A stretch of DNA of 64,000 nt from Stutzerimonas kunmingensis (GCF_900114065.1 NZ_FORS01000002.1:248001-312000); one strand, 5' to 3'. Positions 26,695 through 35,987 are shown, counted from the first letter of the stretch. Notes: generated from the sequence alone by a model not told the origin. Numbers and translations: made by a program.

Positions 26695-26790
26695 TGTACA
26701 AGTTGGGTTTCTGTACAACTTGTGGCCATCATAATCGCGGTGTTGTACAAGTCAATACATGATGTACAAGTAAGTGCATAATCCTGTACA
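26695..26790. promoter_or_regulatory. Cluster of five TGTACA palindromes (predicted light-response operators)
   Basis: TGTACA occurs at 26695, 26712, 26744, 26763 and 26785, five copies in 96 bases in the 331-base gap between two divergent transcription units; several are extended to TTGTACAA. A six-base palindrome is expected about once per 4 kb. Gaps between copies are 11, 26, 13 and 16 bases. Class II LitR/PplR regulators are reported to bind TGTACA-type sites. Farther right, TGTACG and TGTATA at about 26935-26949 may be degenerate half sites nearer the divergent gene; nothing else is recognised up to 27009. Confidence 0.75.
26728..26755 (-). promoter_or_regulatory. Predicted sigma-70 promoter of the DUF523-phr-CFA operon
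   Basis: On the minus strand TTGACT (26755-26750) and TATGAT (26733-26728) are 16 bases apart. A TGTACA abuts the -35 element inside the spacer and two more lie at and just after the expected start point, where a bound MerR protein would block or distort the promoter. Confidence 0.55.
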
Positions 26791-27009
26791 AATGTGTCAA
26801 CGAATGGCTTTGGATAGTTGTCGCCGCGTACCGAGGGAGTTTTTGGTGGCTGACCGATCTACAGCGCTTGTCGGCCGGCCTGATGTGCGTCAGTGGCTCA
26901 GCCGAAGCGGTGGCGTGAAAATACTGTACGGCTCATGTGCCTGTGTATAGGTGTATGCTTTCAAGCAAGTCGTCAAACCCGCGCAATGGCTGCGCGCCAG
27001 GAGCTCACC

Positions 27010-27912
27010 ATGAACATCTTGTTGACGGGCGGTACCGGGCTGATAGGTCGCGCGTTGTGTCGGCGCTGGCTGGCGGACGGGCATCGGCTGTGGGTATGGA
27101 GCCGCACGCCGCAACGCGTTGCCGCGCTGTGTGGTGCCGAGGTGCAGGGTGTGGGCAGCTTGCAGCAGCTGGATGCCGTGGCGCTGGACGCGGTGGTCAA
27201 TCTGGCCGGCGCCCCCATCGCCGATCGGCCATGGACCAAGTCGCGCAAGGCGTTGCTATGGGACAGTCGGGTCAAGCTCACCGAACAGCTGGTCGAGTGG
27301 CTGGGCCGGTGCGAGCAGAAGCCGGCGCTGCTGATCTCCGGTTCCGCCGTGGGTTGGTACGGCGACGGTGGTGAGCACCGCCTGACCGAAGGCGATCAGC
27401 CGGTCTCCACCGATTTTGCCAGCCAGCTGTGCAATGCCTGGGAAGAGCGCGCGATGGAGGCGACAGTGCTGGGAATGCGTGTGGTGCTGGTGCGTACCGG
27501 GCTGGTGCTGTCGCGTGACGGGGGCTTTCTCCAGCGGTTGCTGCCGCCATTCAGGCTTGGTTTGGGCGGGCGCATCGGCGATGGTCGGCAATGGATGCCG
27601 TGGATTCATATCGAAGACCAAATCGCCCTGATTGATTTTCTTCTGCGCCAGCCGGCGGCAAGCGGGCCTTACAATGCCTGTGCGCCGGCCCCGGTGCGCA
27701 ACGTCGAGTTCACGCGCAGCCTTGGCCGCTGCCTGCATCGCCCGACGGTATTGCCAGTCCCGGCAGCGGTGCTCAAGCCCCTGCTCGGCGAGTTGGCCGG
27801 GCTGTTGCTCGGGGGGCAACATGCGTTGCCGCAGAGGGTCGAGGCGGAAGGTTTCCGCTTCCGTTTCAACGATCTGGATTCAGCCCTGACCGACCTATTG
27901 ACGCCCCCCTGA
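27010..27912 (+). CDS. SDR39U1/YfcH-family (TIGR01777) epimerase-like protein
   Basis: A 300-residue extended-SDR protein with NAD(P) motif TGGTGLIGRAL at residues 6-16, VVNLAGAPIADRPWT, LISGSAVGWYGDGGE (Tyr in the catalytic position), VVLVRTGLVLS and a C-terminal DUF1731 region ending LTDLL. The substrate is unknown; relatives have been called sugar-nucleotide epimerases, and family links to cell division and chloroplast function exist. It diverges from the light operon across the TGTACA cluster and is followed by hemH after 81 bases, as is common in Pseudomonas. The ATG at 27010 is preferred to upstream frames because of the AGGAGCT ribosome site. Confidence 0.85.
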   Translation: MNILLTGGTGLIGRALCRRWLADGHRLWVWSRTPQRVAALCGAEVQGVGSLQQLDAVALDAVVNLAGAPIADRPWTKSRKALLWDSRVKLTEQLVEWLGRCEQKPALLISGSAVGWYGDGGEHRLTEGDQPVSTDFASQLCNAWEERAMEATVLGMRVVLVRTGLVLSRDGGFLQRLLPPFRLGLGGRIGDGRQWMPWIHIEDQIALIDFLLRQPAASGPYNACAPAPVRNVEFTRSLGRCLHRPTVLPVPAAVLKPLLGELAGLLLGGQHALPQRVEAEGFRFRFNDLDSALTDLLTPP

Positions 27913-27993
27913 AGGGTGCGCCCTGTGTGAAAATAGCGCGCCCCCCGCTTGGGGTTACGGCGCAACCTTAAAAACAGTAGTCAGGAAAGTTGC

Positions 27994-29019
27994 ATGACAG
28001 AGCAGGCGTTGTTGTTGGTCAATCTGGGTTCGCCGGCCTCCACGGAAGTCGCTGATGTACGCCGCTACCTCAACCAGTTTCTGATGGATCCGTACGTTAT
28101 CGATCTGCCGTGGCCGTTGCGGCGCCTGCTGGTCTCGCTGATCTTGATCAAGCGCCCCGAGCAATCGGCGCATGCCTACGCCTCGATCTGGTGGCCGGAA
28201 GGTTCGCCGCTGGTGGTGCTGAGCCGCCGTCTGCACGAGGCGGTACGTCCGCACTGGACGCAGGGCCCGGTGGAGCTGGCGATGCGCTACGGCGAGCCCT
28301 CCATTGAGACCACGCTGACGCGTCTGGCCGGGCAGGGCATCACCCAGGTCACCTTGGCGCCGCTTTATCCGCAGTTCGCCGACAGCACCACGACGACGGT
28401 CATTCAGGAAGCGCGCCGGGTCATCCGCGAGCGCGGACTGTCTCTGCAGTTGTCGATCCTGCAGCCGTTCTACGACCAGCCGGAGTACCTCGACGCGCTG
28501 GCCGCCAGTGCCAGGCCGCATCTGCAACAGGATTTCGATCATCTGCTGCTGAGTTTCCACGGGCTGCCCGAGCGTCACCTGCACAAGACCGATCCAACCG
28601 GCGCGCACTGCCTGAAGGGCGATGATTGTTGCCAGCGTGCCGAGGGCGAGGTACTCGCCAGCTGCTACCGCGCGCAGTGCATGCGCACCGCCGCCGGCTT
28701 CGCGGCGCAGGCCGGGTTGCGTGACGATCAGTGGTCGGTGTCCTTCCAGTCGCGCCTCGGCCGCGCCAAGTGGATCGAGCCCTACACCGAGACGCGTCTC
28801 GACGAGCTGGCGCAGCAGGGCGTGAAGAAGCTGCTGGTGATGTGCCCGGCCTTCGTCGCCGACTGCATCGAAACCCTCGAGGAGATCGGCGATCGCGGTC
28901 GTGAGCAGTTCATCGAGGCGGGTGGCGAGGAACTGGTGCTGGTGCCCTGTCTGAATACCCACGAGGATTGGGTAAAGGCGCTGGTGACACTCTGCGGTCG
29001 CGCGCCTCTGGCGCTCTGA
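27994..29019 (+). CDS. hemH: Ferrochelatase
   Basis: A 341-residue ferrochelatase, the enzyme that inserts Fe(II) into protoporphyrin IX in the last step of haem synthesis. Visible: [10 protein letters not shown] at the start, [43 protein letters not shown] (active-site His), [17 protein letters not shown] and [17 protein letters not shown]. The start at ATG 27994 has CAGGAAAG upstream. Placed behind the epimerase-like gene and potentially under the same TGTACA region, its light induction would lower the pool of photosensitising protoporphyrin; that link is inference. Confidence 0.94.
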   Translation: MTEQALLLVNLGSPASTEVADVRRYLNQFLMDPYVIDLPWPLRRLLVSLILIKRPEQSAHAYASIWWPEGSPLVVLSRRLHEAVRPHWTQGPVELAMRYGEPSIETTLTRLAGQGITQVTLAPLYPQFADSTTTTVIQEARRVIRERGLSLQLSILQPFYDQPEYLDALAASARPHLQQDFDHLLLSFHGLPERHLHKTDPTGAHCLKGDDCCQRAEGEVLASCYRAQCMRTAAGFAAQAGLRDDQWSVSFQSRLGRAKWIEPYTETRLDELAQQGVKKLLVMCPAFVADCIETLEEIGDRGREQFIEAGGEELVLVPCLNTHEDWVKALVTLCGRAPLAL

Positions 29020-29034
29020 CCGCAGGCTCGGGGG

Positions 29035-29051
29035 GCATCGCCCGGCGATGC
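29035..29051. terminator. Hairpin between convergent hemH and GGDEF/EAL genes
   Basis: GCATCGC and GCGATGC (29035-29041, 29045-29051) form a 7-base stem in the 40-base gap between two convergent genes; no T run is present. Confidence 0.4.
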
Positions 29052-29059
29052 GTCCCACG

Positions 29060-31717
29060 TCAGGCTGTCACGCCGTCGTCCGCCTCGGTGCTGCGAACCA
29101 GCTCCTCGAACGCATCTGCCGATAGCGGTCTGCCGAACAGATAACCCTGATAGCGATGGCAGCCATTGGCGAGCAGCATCGCCCGTTGTGGCTCGCTTTC
29201 GACGCCTTCGGCGATGACCTCCAGGCCCAGACCGGTCGCAAGGGCGCAGATGGCCCGCACGATGGTCAGGCTGCTGCTGTCGTCCGGCAGGCGGCGAATA
29301 AAGGTCTGGTCGATCTTCAGCTGATCCAGCGGCAGCTGCTGGAGATAGCTCATCGAGGAATAGCCGGTACCGAAGTCGTCGATGGCGAAACGGATGCCGT
29401 GCTGCTTGAGCCGCGTCATGCGGGCGATCGCTTCGGGCATGTTGTCCAGCAGCAGCGTTTCGGTCAGCTCCAGCTTCAGCCGGGCCGGATCGGCACCACT
29501 CCCTTCCAGCAGCTCGAGCACCCCCTCGACGAAATTGTCCTGGTATAGCAGGTGTGCACTGAGGTTTACCGAGAGGCTGAGGTGGGCGAATTCCGGCGTT
29601 TCGGCCCAGCGCGCCAGTTGTGCGCAGGCCTGCGCCAGCACCTGTTGATCGAGGGTGTGGATCAGACCGGCGTGTTCGGCCTGGGCGATGAATGCCGCTG
29701 GAGTGAGTAGACCGCGCAGCGGGTGCTGCCAGCGCACCAGCGCCTCGGCGCCGATGATGCCTTCGGTCTGCTCCAGTTGCGGCTGGAAAGTGAGTATGAA
29801 TTCGCCGTTCTTTAGACCCAAGCGAATCTCTTCCTCCAGACGCAACCGTTCCTGCACGGCCAGCTGCATGCGCGGATCGAAGAAACGCAGGGCGTTCTTG
29901 CCGGAAATCTTCGCTTCGTACATCGACATGTCGGCGCGCTTCATCAGCTCGTCGCTGCTGCTGGCTTCGGCACCGAACAGCACCACGCCGATACTGGCGC
30001 TGCTGTACAGAGCGAGATCGGCCAGGCGATACGGCCGATCCAGCGAGTTCAGCAGCTTCATGCCGATGTGCTCGGCCTGGCCCGCCGCGCGTAGCGGGTC
30101 ATCGCCGAGGTTCTCCAGCATCACCACGAACTCGTCGCCACCCAGGCGCGCCACCGTGTCGCTGGCGCGCACCTCGGCGTGCAGACGTTCGGCGGCGATG
30201 CGCAGCACCTGGTCGCCGGTCTGGTGCCCGTGCAGGTCGTTGATGTTCTTGAAGTTGTCGAGGTCGATGAACATCAGCGCGCCCAGCTGATTGCCGCGGC
30301 GGCTGGCGGCCATGGCCTGGTGCAGGCGGTCGAGCAGCAGCCGGCGGTTGGGCAGACCGGTCAGCGGATCGTAGAACGCCAGATTATGAATTCGCTCTTC
30401 GGCCGCCTTACGATCGGTGATGTCGGTAAAGGCGGCGACATAGTGCGTAACCTCGCCGAGCGCGTTGCGCACCGCGCTGACGGTCAGCCATTCGGGAAAG
30501 ATCTCGCCACTCTTGCGCCGGTTCCAGATTTCGCCTTCCCATACGCCGGTGGTTTCGATGCTCGACCACATGGCGCGATAGAACTCCGGGCCGTGCTTGC
30601 CGGATGCGAGCAGAGCGGTGGTCTGACCGATGGCCTCGGCGGGGCTGTAGCCGCTGATGCGGGTGAAAGCCCGGTTGACCCGTAGGATGCGGTTCTGCGC
30701 GTCGGTAATCAGCATGCCCTGCTGCGATTCGAAGGCGATGGCGGCGATCCTGCGCTCTAGCTCGGTGTTCACCCGTTCGGTGATATCGCGGCTCAGCCAG
30801 ACCACCGCACGCTTCTGTCCTTCCGGCTGCTCCAGCGGCAGCGCGCGGCCTTCGAACACCTTGAGGCCACCCTGAGTCGGCAGGCAGTATTCGATCAGCT
30901 GCGGTACATCGCTGTTCAGCGTCAGCTGGATGAAGTCGAGGAAGCGACGTTCTTCCTCTTCGGGCATGACGTCGTGCAGACGGCGACCGAGCAGCTTGCT
31001 CGGATCGTCATACAGCAGGCTCCGTTCGGCGCAGAGGATTTCCAGGTAGCGGCCATCCTCGTCGAGCACCATGAGCAGGTCGGGCATGGCTTGGGTGATG
31101 GCGCGCAGCCGGGCTTCGCTGAAGCGCAGGGCCTGCTCGATCTTGTTGCGCTCCAGCAGATCCTTGAGCAGGACGCCGAGGGTTGCGGTGGCGATGGGCA
31201 GCGCCAACAGCGCTGGCAAGGCAGCTTCCCGTACGGCGGCAGCGCCGAGCCCGTTGGGCAGCATCAGTGCAACCAGCGCCAGCGCGCCAAGGTGCAGCAA
31301 CACGCCCAACGCGAGCAATTGCCAGAAGCCGATGCCGACCAGACGCTTGCGATATGCACAGCCGTAGGCGAGCCCGAGCGCAATGGGCAAAGCCACGTTC
31401 GCAAGCCCCGGTACCACACCGGGCCCGCCGAGCCAGAGGCGATAGGCGCCAGCCAGGGTGCCGGCGATCGTGGCCACCAGCGGCCCGCCGAACAGTCCAG
31501 CCATGCTCAGCACCACAGTGCGCGCATCGAGGATGATTCCGGTGTGGCCGACGCTGGTGATCAGCATGCCGATGATGCAGGCGCTGCCGAACCAGAGGCC
31601 GGCGAGCAATTGTGCGGAGCGATTGCCGCTCCGGTTCCAGCTGCGTGTAGTGAAGGCCAGCAGCCAGCACAACGCGAGCAGCATGACCGCGTTCTGTACA
31701 ACGGCATTGAGAGTCAA
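29060..31717 (-). CDS. Membrane diguanylate cyclase/phosphodiesterase (5TM-PAS-PAS-GGDEF-EAL)
   Basis: An 885-residue c-di-GMP enzyme. Residues 1-190 are a 5TMR/LYT-type membrane sensor with five or six helices, then two PAS domains (about 205-325 and 330-450), a GGDEF domain with intact RLGGDEF active site and an EAL domain with AEALVRW, ELTETLLLDN, DDFGTGYSS, LKIDQTFI and EVIAEGVES, so both synthesis and hydrolysis look possible. Which activity dominates cannot be told from sequence. It lies between hemH and the LOV gene, inside the light-response area, but has no promoter TGTACA apart from one inside its first codons (31695), which is probably chance. Confidence 0.9.
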   Translation of the reverse strand: MTLNAVVQNAVMLLALCWLLAFTTRSWNRSGNRSAQLLAGLWFGSACIIGMLITSVGHTGIILDARTVVLSMAGLFGGPLVATIAGTLAGAYRLWLGGPGVVPGLANVALPIALGLAYGCAYRKRLVGIGFWQLLALGVLLHLGALALVALMLPNGLGAAAVREAALPALLALPIATATLGVLLKDLLERNKIEQALRFSEARLRAITQAMPDLLMVLDEDGRYLEILCAERSLLYDDPSKLLGRRLHDVMPEEEERRFLDFIQLTLNSDVPQLIEYCLPTQGGLKVFEGRALPLEQPEGQKRAVVWLSRDITERVNTELERRIAAIAFESQQGMLITDAQNRILRVNRAFTRISGYSPAEAIGQTTALLASGKHGPEFYRAMWSSIETTGVWEGEIWNRRKSGEIFPEWLTVSAVRNALGEVTHYVAAFTDITDRKAAEERIHNLAFYDPLTGLPNRRLLLDRLHQAMAASRRGNQLGALMFIDLDNFKNINDLHGHQTGDQVLRIAAERLHAEVRASDTVARLGGDEFVVMLENLGDDPLRAAGQAEHIGMKLLNSLDRPYRLADLALYSSASIGVVLFGAEASSSDELMKRADMSMYEAKISGKNALRFFDPRMQLAVQERLRLEEEIRLGLKNGEFILTFQPQLEQTEGIIGAEALVRWQHPLRGLLTPAAFIAQAEHAGLIHTLDQQVLAQACAQLARWAETPEFAHLSLSVNLSAHLLYQDNFVEGVLELLEGSGADPARLKLELTETLLLDNMPEAIARMTRLKQHGIRFAIDDFGTGYSSMSYLQQLPLDQLKIDQTFIRRLPDDSSSLTIVRAICALATGLGLEVIAEGVESEPQRAMLLANGCHRYQGYLFGRPLSADAFEELVRSTEADDGVTA

Positions 31718-31893
31718 GACAGAATCCTAGGGCGCAACCGCCCACTGCAGGATGGTGAAATGGCGATTTGCCAGTATCCCATATCCACGCTACCGAGTAA
31801 CGGCACTTAGGTAGGGTTGCCCGGGTACTTGAGGGCGCAGCGCTGCCGCATCGTTGAGCCAACGGCCCGGCGGTCGCGGGCCGGGCGGCGTGC

Positions 31894-32334
31894 TCAGTTC
31901 TGCGCGAGCTTCGCCTTCAGTTCGCGAATCTCGGCTTCCAGCGCTTCGACGCGTTGCAGGGCGTCGACCTCGGCGGTGACGTTCTTCTGGATGCCGATGA
32001 AGTAGGTCAGCTGATCGGCCTCGTTGAACACCGGCGTAATGGAAAGCTCGTTCCAGAACGGTGTGCCGTCCTTGCGGTAGTTGCGGATGATCTGGCGGCA
32101 CGGCTGGTTGTTCTTCACCGCCTCGCGAATGGCCTGCAGGGCCGGCTGGTCGCGGTCCTCGCCCTGCAGGAAGCGGCAGTCGCGGTAGAGGATGTCGTCG
32201 ACCGCATAGCCGGTCAGCCGCTCGAACGCTGGGTTGGCGTAGATCAGGATGTTGTCATCGCCTTCCTGTTCGGCGACCACGATCCCGTCGTTGGAGGCTT
32301 CGATAACCAGTTGCAACAGCTTGGCATTGATCAT
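31894..32334 (-). CDS. Short LOV photoreceptor (PpSB1/PplA-like)
   Basis: A 146-residue stand-alone LOV protein. The flavin-adduct cysteine is Cys53 in RDCRFLQGEDRDQ, followed by IIRNYRKDGTPFWNELSI and TYFIGIQKNVT, all canonical LOV residues for FMN binding and blue-light adduct formation. A short C-terminal helix (J-alpha/coiled coil) is the only other element. The start MINAKLLQ and overall length match the short LOV proteins of Pseudomonas putida (PpSB1/PplA), which relay light to class II LitR repressors. Two such MerR genes are in this window. It lies 235 bases downstream of the DUF3833 gene on the same strand, so it may be the tail of the folE operon or have its own promoter. Confidence 0.92.
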   Translation of the reverse strand: MINAKLLQLVIEASNDGIVVAEQEGDDNILIYANPAFERLTGYAVDDILYRDCRFLQGEDRDQPALQAIREAVKNNQPCRQIIRNYRKDGTPFWNELSITPVFNEADQLTYFIGIQKNVTAEVDALQRVEALEAEIRELKAKLAQN

Positions 32335-32569
32335 GTCACGACATCCTGAAAGGGCATGCCGCGCATTCTAGAACAACTTGGCCCGCTCGGTGCCCTGCAG
32401 GTGCCATCAGTGGCCTGTTTGGCAAGTTCAGTTGGTCAATTTCTGCGCCCATGGCCCCGATACTGCGTTGCTGCTCCTCACCATGGCCCGCTATGACTCG
32501 TCGCAGCGCCTTGTCTCGGAACCATGGTCATCCGGACTTGCCTCAACCAACTCACCACAGGCCACCCGC

Positions 32570-33097
32570 TCATTCGTTGCGTTTGCGGAAGAACAGGGTG
32601 ACCTGTCCCACCTCGACGCCAAACTTGCTCATGAACGAACGGTTGGCCAGGGTGTTCTCGTCGATCAGGTACATCCAGTCGTCCAGGTCTACGTCGTAAA
32701 CCTTGTCATCCGCCGGCAGGCTGAGCACGTAGCGCCAGCGCAGGGCATTGCCGGCCACTTCGCCAACGGCCTCGCCGACCACGTCTGCAGCCGTGCCGCG
32801 CCAGTGCCCCGGGCGTTCCTCGGTCAGCGTCCAGACGCGTTGCTGGGTAGTGCCGTCGCTGTAGCGGAAGTGTTCGTCGAGGATCAGCTTGTCGCCATCG
32901 AGGCTGCCTTCGATCTCGACATGAAAGCGCTTGACGACCTCGCCGGAGCGCTTCTGGAACATGCCCCAGGCATCCACCGTGTCGACGAAATACTTGCGCA
33001 GATCCAGCTGCGGCTCCTCGTCTCGGTAATGCTCGACATCGACGGCGGTGCAGCTGAGCAGTAGCAGGCAGCAAGCCAGGATCAGTACCTTTTTCAT
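32570..33097 (-). CDS. DUF3833 lipoprotein
   Basis: A 175-residue protein with a lipoprotein signal: MKKVLILACCLLLLSC, lipidated Cys at residue 16. The mature part matches DUF3833, a beta-rich lipocalin-like fold (WGMFQKRSGEVVKRFHVEI, LDEHFRYSDGTTQQRVW, DDWMYLIDENTLANRS). Members accompany CFA/FAD/photolyase genes in light or singlet-oxygen regulons, suggesting lipid handling at the envelope. It overlaps the MFS gene by ATGA. The gap to the LOV gene (32335-32569) contains no feature I can name. Confidence 0.85.
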   Translation of the reverse strand: MKKVLILACCLLLLSCTAVDVEHYRDEEPQLDLRKYFVDTVDAWGMFQKRSGEVVKRFHVEIEGSLDGDKLILDEHFRYSDGTTQQRVWTLTEERPGHWRGTAADVVGEAVGEVAGNALRWRYVLSLPADDKVYDVDLDDWMYLIDENTLANRSFMSKFGVEVGQVTLFFRKRNE

Positions 33098-34332
33098 GAT
33101 TTCGTTTCTCCGCAGGGCAGGGAAGTGAGTAGCCGCGCTGCCAGTAGCTTCAGCAGGCAGGGCAGGCCGGCGTAGACCAGCGCAAGGTTCCAGCCGGCCG
33201 CGTTGCCCGGTTGGTAGTCGCTCAACGCCAGCAATGGCAAAGCCAGACCGGCGAGTGCGAGCGCCAGCTTGGCGAGAAAGCTCCACAAGCCGAAGTAGGC
33301 GGCAGTGGAATCACGCTCCTCGACTGGGATGATGTCGGCCAGCAGCGCTGGTGGCAGGGCCAGATCGGCTCCGAGGGCAAGGCCGGACATCATGCAGACG
33401 CCGGCATAGGCCCAGGCCGAGCCCGGCTCCATCAGCACCGCCCAGATAAAGGCGGCGCAGGCGGTGAGCATGCCGATCCGCCAGCTGCGTCGTTTGCCGA
33501 TGCGATCGGCCAGACGGGTCCAGAGCGGCAGACCCAATGCGCCGCTGATGAAGTAAAGCGCCAGGAACAGGCCGGTCAGTCGCGCCAGTTGCAGGCGGTC
33601 GGCGATGAAGAACAGCGCCAGGGTGGCCGGGATCGCCACCGCCACGGCATTGATGAAGTAGACGCCCGCCAGGCGCCGGAACGCCGGATTGCGCAGCGGC
33701 AGTCGCCAGCTGCTGGTTTCGGTACGCACGGTGCGGTGGGGGCGTGGGGCGCCGCATAACAAGGTCGCCGTGCCGGCTAACAGCAGCACGGCGAAGGTGG
33801 CAGCAAAGGTTGCCAGTGCCGCGGCCATGCCATATTGCGTCGCCAGTACGGTAGGCAGCACGCTGGCGAGCACCACGCCGAACAGCCCGGCACCTTCGCG
33901 CCAGGCAGCGACTCGGGTGCGGGTATCCGGCTGGTCGGAGAGGCGCGCGCCCCAGGCCAGATAGGTGATGTTGATCAGGCTGTGCAAGGTATAGGTGAGC
34001 GCCAGCAACGCGCCGAGCCACGCGGCTAGGCCAAAACTGCCGAAGTTGCCGGGTGGGATCAGCAGTCCCGCCATCGCCAGGCTCAGCAACACAGCCGCGA
34101 CGCCGAGCAGAATGGTCCAGCCACGTGGTGAGCGGCGATCGATAAGGCGGCCAAGCCAGGGGTCTTGCACGGTATCCAGCAGACGGGCGAGAAACAGCAC
34201 GGCGCCGGTCAGCGTCAGACCGAGGCCGAGATCGGCCGCATAGAAATTCGGTACCAGCACATAGATCGGCAGCATGGCCATCGCCAGCGGCAGCCCGAGC
34301 ATTCCATAGGCTGCCAGCGCCGGGCTTTTCAT
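33094..34332 (-). CDS. GPH-family (MelB-like) major facilitator transporter
   Basis: A 412-residue transporter with about 12 hydrophobic helices and the GPH signature in ARLLDTVQDPWLGRLIDRRS. GPH members normally move glycosides with a cation, but this one lies among light-response genes (DUF3833, chalcone-isomerase-like, folE), where homologues are known as cation/sugar symporter-like genes of singlet-oxygen regulons. A lipid or pterin derivative is an equally possible cargo. Four-base overlaps with both neighbours indicate an operon. Confidence 0.85.
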   Translation of the reverse strand: MKSPALAAYGMLGLPLAMAMLPIYVLVPNFYAADLGLGLTLTGAVLFLARLLDTVQDPWLGRLIDRRSPRGWTILLGVAAVLLSLAMAGLLIPPGNFGSFGLAAWLGALLALTYTLHSLINITYLAWGARLSDQPDTRTRVAAWREGAGLFGVVLASVLPTVLATQYGMAAALATFAATFAVLLLAGTATLLCGAPRPHRTVRTETSSWRLPLRNPAFRRLAGVYFINAVAVAIPATLALFFIADRLQLARLTGLFLALYFISGALGLPLWTRLADRIGKRRSWRIGMLTACAAFIWAVLMEPGSAWAYAGVCMMSGLALGADLALPPALLADIIPVEERDSTAAYFGLWSFLAKLALALAGLALPLLALSDYQPGNAAGWNLALVYAGLPCLLKLLAARLLTSLPCGETKS

Positions 34333-34847
34333 CGCTGGCCCAGCAGGTTGCGCCGCAATTTCTGGTCGCGGCTGCGTGGGTCGAGCCAGATGGCGAAGAA
34401 GGCGTCGGCGAACGCGGCGTCGGCGACCTCATGCTGCAGGCGATCATTCACATAGAAGCGGCAGCCGTGCCCGGGCAAGAAGACGCCGGTGATTCGGTCA
34501 CCCGCCTTTACATCGACGAAGGCTTGCTGCATGTCTGCGCGCCAGCGGCGCAGTTGTTCGGCATCGAGCGGCTCGCCGGAGAGTCGCTGAATCTCTTCCA
34601 GGCTGGTGCGCACCAGGTCGTCGCGGCTGATGGAGCGGTGATAGGTCAGTTCCAGCGCGAACGCCGTACGGGTTTGCAGCGGCGCGGTTTCGCTCCACAG
34701 GCGCGCGTCATAGATGCGCAAGCCGAAGAAGCGCAACTGGCCTTCGCCAATCAGTCGCGCCTGTGGCACGGCTTCGCGCCAGCTCGCTGCTGCGTTTAGT
34801 GGGATCAGCGAAAGCAGGCTGGCGAGCACGACGCGGCGGATATTCAC
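34329..34847 (-). CDS. Exported chalcone-isomerase-like protein
   Basis: About 172 residues with an N-terminal signal peptide (VLASLLSLIPLNAAA, cleavage after about residue 19) and a chalcone-isomerase-like domain (GEGQLRFFGLRIYDARLWSE, RSISRDDLVRTSLEEI, AGDRITGVFLPGHGCRFYVN, FFAIWLDPRS). Bacterial members lack known flavonoid substrates and may bind fatty acids, as some plant relatives do. I choose GTG 34847, just after the folX stop, because it gives a clean signal peptide; an ATG at 34910 would overlap folX. Confidence 0.8.
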   Translation of the reverse strand: MNIRRVVLASLLSLIPLNAAASWREAVPQARLIGEGQLRFFGLRIYDARLWSETAPLQTRTAFALELTYHRSISRDDLVRTSLEEIQRLSGEPLDAEQLRRWRADMQQAFVDVKAGDRITGVFLPGHGCRFYVNDRLQHEVADAAFADAFFAIWLDPRSRDQKLRRNLLGQR

Positions 34848-34857
34848 GACACCGTGC

Positions 34858-35229
34858 TCAGTGACTGCCAGCGAGGGTGATCGAGACTGAATCGGCAAAG
34901 CGCAGCGCATGCGGCTTGTCGACTTCCACCTCGGCGTAGCTCACCGCGGGATGTGCCATCACCAGGTCGAGGATTTCCTGGGTCATGCGCTCGAGCAGAG
35001 CGAAGCGGCTCTGCTCGACATGCCGAATGATCGCCTTGGTGATGGTGCGGTAGTTGAGCGCCTGCTCGATGTCGTTGTCGCGCACCGCCTCGACCGCCGG
35101 GTAGAGGATGTTCAGATTGATCAGCACATCCTGGCGATTGAGTATCTCGTCCTTGTTGATGCCGATGTAGGTGCGCAGGCGCAGATCCTTCACCCGGATG
35201 CGCGCCATGCCAGGTTCCAGGCGCGGCAT
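34858..35229 (-). CDS. folX: Dihydroneopterin triphosphate 2'-epimerase FolX
   Basis: A 123-residue FolB/FolX-type tunnelling-fold enzyme: [49 protein letters not shown] and [16 protein letters not shown]. The arrangement folE-folX matches the Pseudomonas tetrahydromonapterin pathway, in which FolX epimerises dihydroneopterin triphosphate to the monapterin form, so folX is preferred to folB. Its ATG overlaps the folE stop (TAATG). The product, tetrahydromonapterin, serves as cofactor for phenylalanine hydroxylase. Confidence 0.87.
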   Translation of the reverse strand: MPRLEPGMARIRVKDLRLRTYIGINKDEILNRQDVLINLNILYPAVEAVRDNDIEQALNYRTITKAIIRHVEQSRFALLERMTQEILDLVMAHPAVSYAEVEVDKPHALRFADSVSITLAGSH

Positions 35230-35786
35230 TACTGGCCCCTCCCGATCAACTGTAGAAATTCCATCCGTGTGTTGCAGGAGCTGCGGAAGGCGCCGAGCAT
35301 CACCGAGGTGTTCATCACCGAGTTCTGCTTTTCCACGCCCCGCATCATCATGCACATGTGCTTGGCTTCGATGACCACCGCAACACCAGCGGCGCCGGTG
35401 ACTTCCTGAATGGCTTCGGCGATCTGGCGGGTCAGGTTTTCCTGGATCTGCAGGCGGCGGGCGAACATGTCGACGATTCGCGCAATCTTCGACAGGCCCA
35501 GCACGCGCCCGGTGGGGATGTACGCCACATGAGCCTTGCCGATGAAGGGCAGCATGTGGTGCTCGCACAGGGAGTACAGCTCGATGTCCTTGACGATGAC
35601 CATCTCGTCGTTGTCCGAGGCGAACAGCGCGCCGTTGACGATCTCTTCCAGGCTGCGGTTGTAACCGCCGCACAGGTATTGCATCGCCTTCGCCGCGCGT
35701 TGCGGCGTGTCGCGCAGACCTTCACGCTCCGGGTTTTCACCCACCCCGGAGAGTATTTCGCGGTAATGACCAGGCAGATCGTTCAT
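35229..35786 (-). CDS. folE: GTP cyclohydrolase I
   Basis: A 185-residue GTP cyclohydrolase I that opens GTP to dihydroneopterin triphosphate. Zinc-site residues appear in [17 protein letters not shown] and [26 protein letters not shown] and [16 protein letters not shown] are also typical. It heads the operon folE-folX-chalcone isomerase-MFS-DUF3833 and lies about 95 bases downstream of two closely spaced TGTACA palindromes. In Pseudomonas putida a folE gene is light-induced; pterins can also feed photolyase antennae, which makes the grouping with phr sensible. Confidence 0.93.
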   Translation of the reverse strand: MNDLPGHYREILSGVGENPEREGLRDTPQRAAKAMQYLCGGYNRSLEEIVNGALFASDNDEMVIVKDIELYSLCEHHMLPFIGKAHVAYIPTGRVLGLSKIARIVDMFARRLQIQENLTRQIAEAIQEVTGAAGVAVVIEAKHMCMMMRGVEKQNSVMNTSVMLGAFRSSCNTRMEFLQLIGRGQ

Positions 35787-35879
35787 GACGGTTCCTTTTG
35801 TGCGCCGGGCGCTGTTGCGTGGAGGGGAATGCTGTTGCATCGATGAGGGATGCGATAAAGCTATACGAATATTGCTTCC

Positions 35880-35897
35880 TGTACAGGTAAATGTACA
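35880..35897. promoter_or_regulatory. Two TGTACA operators upstream of folE
   Basis: TGTACA at 35880-35885 and 35892-35897, six bases apart, lie in the 218-base gap before folE. A TTTACC element overlaps the pair on the minus strand with AT-rich candidates for -10 downstream; spacing is ambiguous (17-20 bases, the longer being usual for MerR targets). Confidence 0.6.
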
Positions 35898-35987
35898 GGA
35901 ATATTCTGCTGCATAAGAACTCCTTGGCCCGAGCCCGCCATTTGGCAGGCAGGTGGGCGATTGCGGGGCTATGCGGCCAACTGAATC

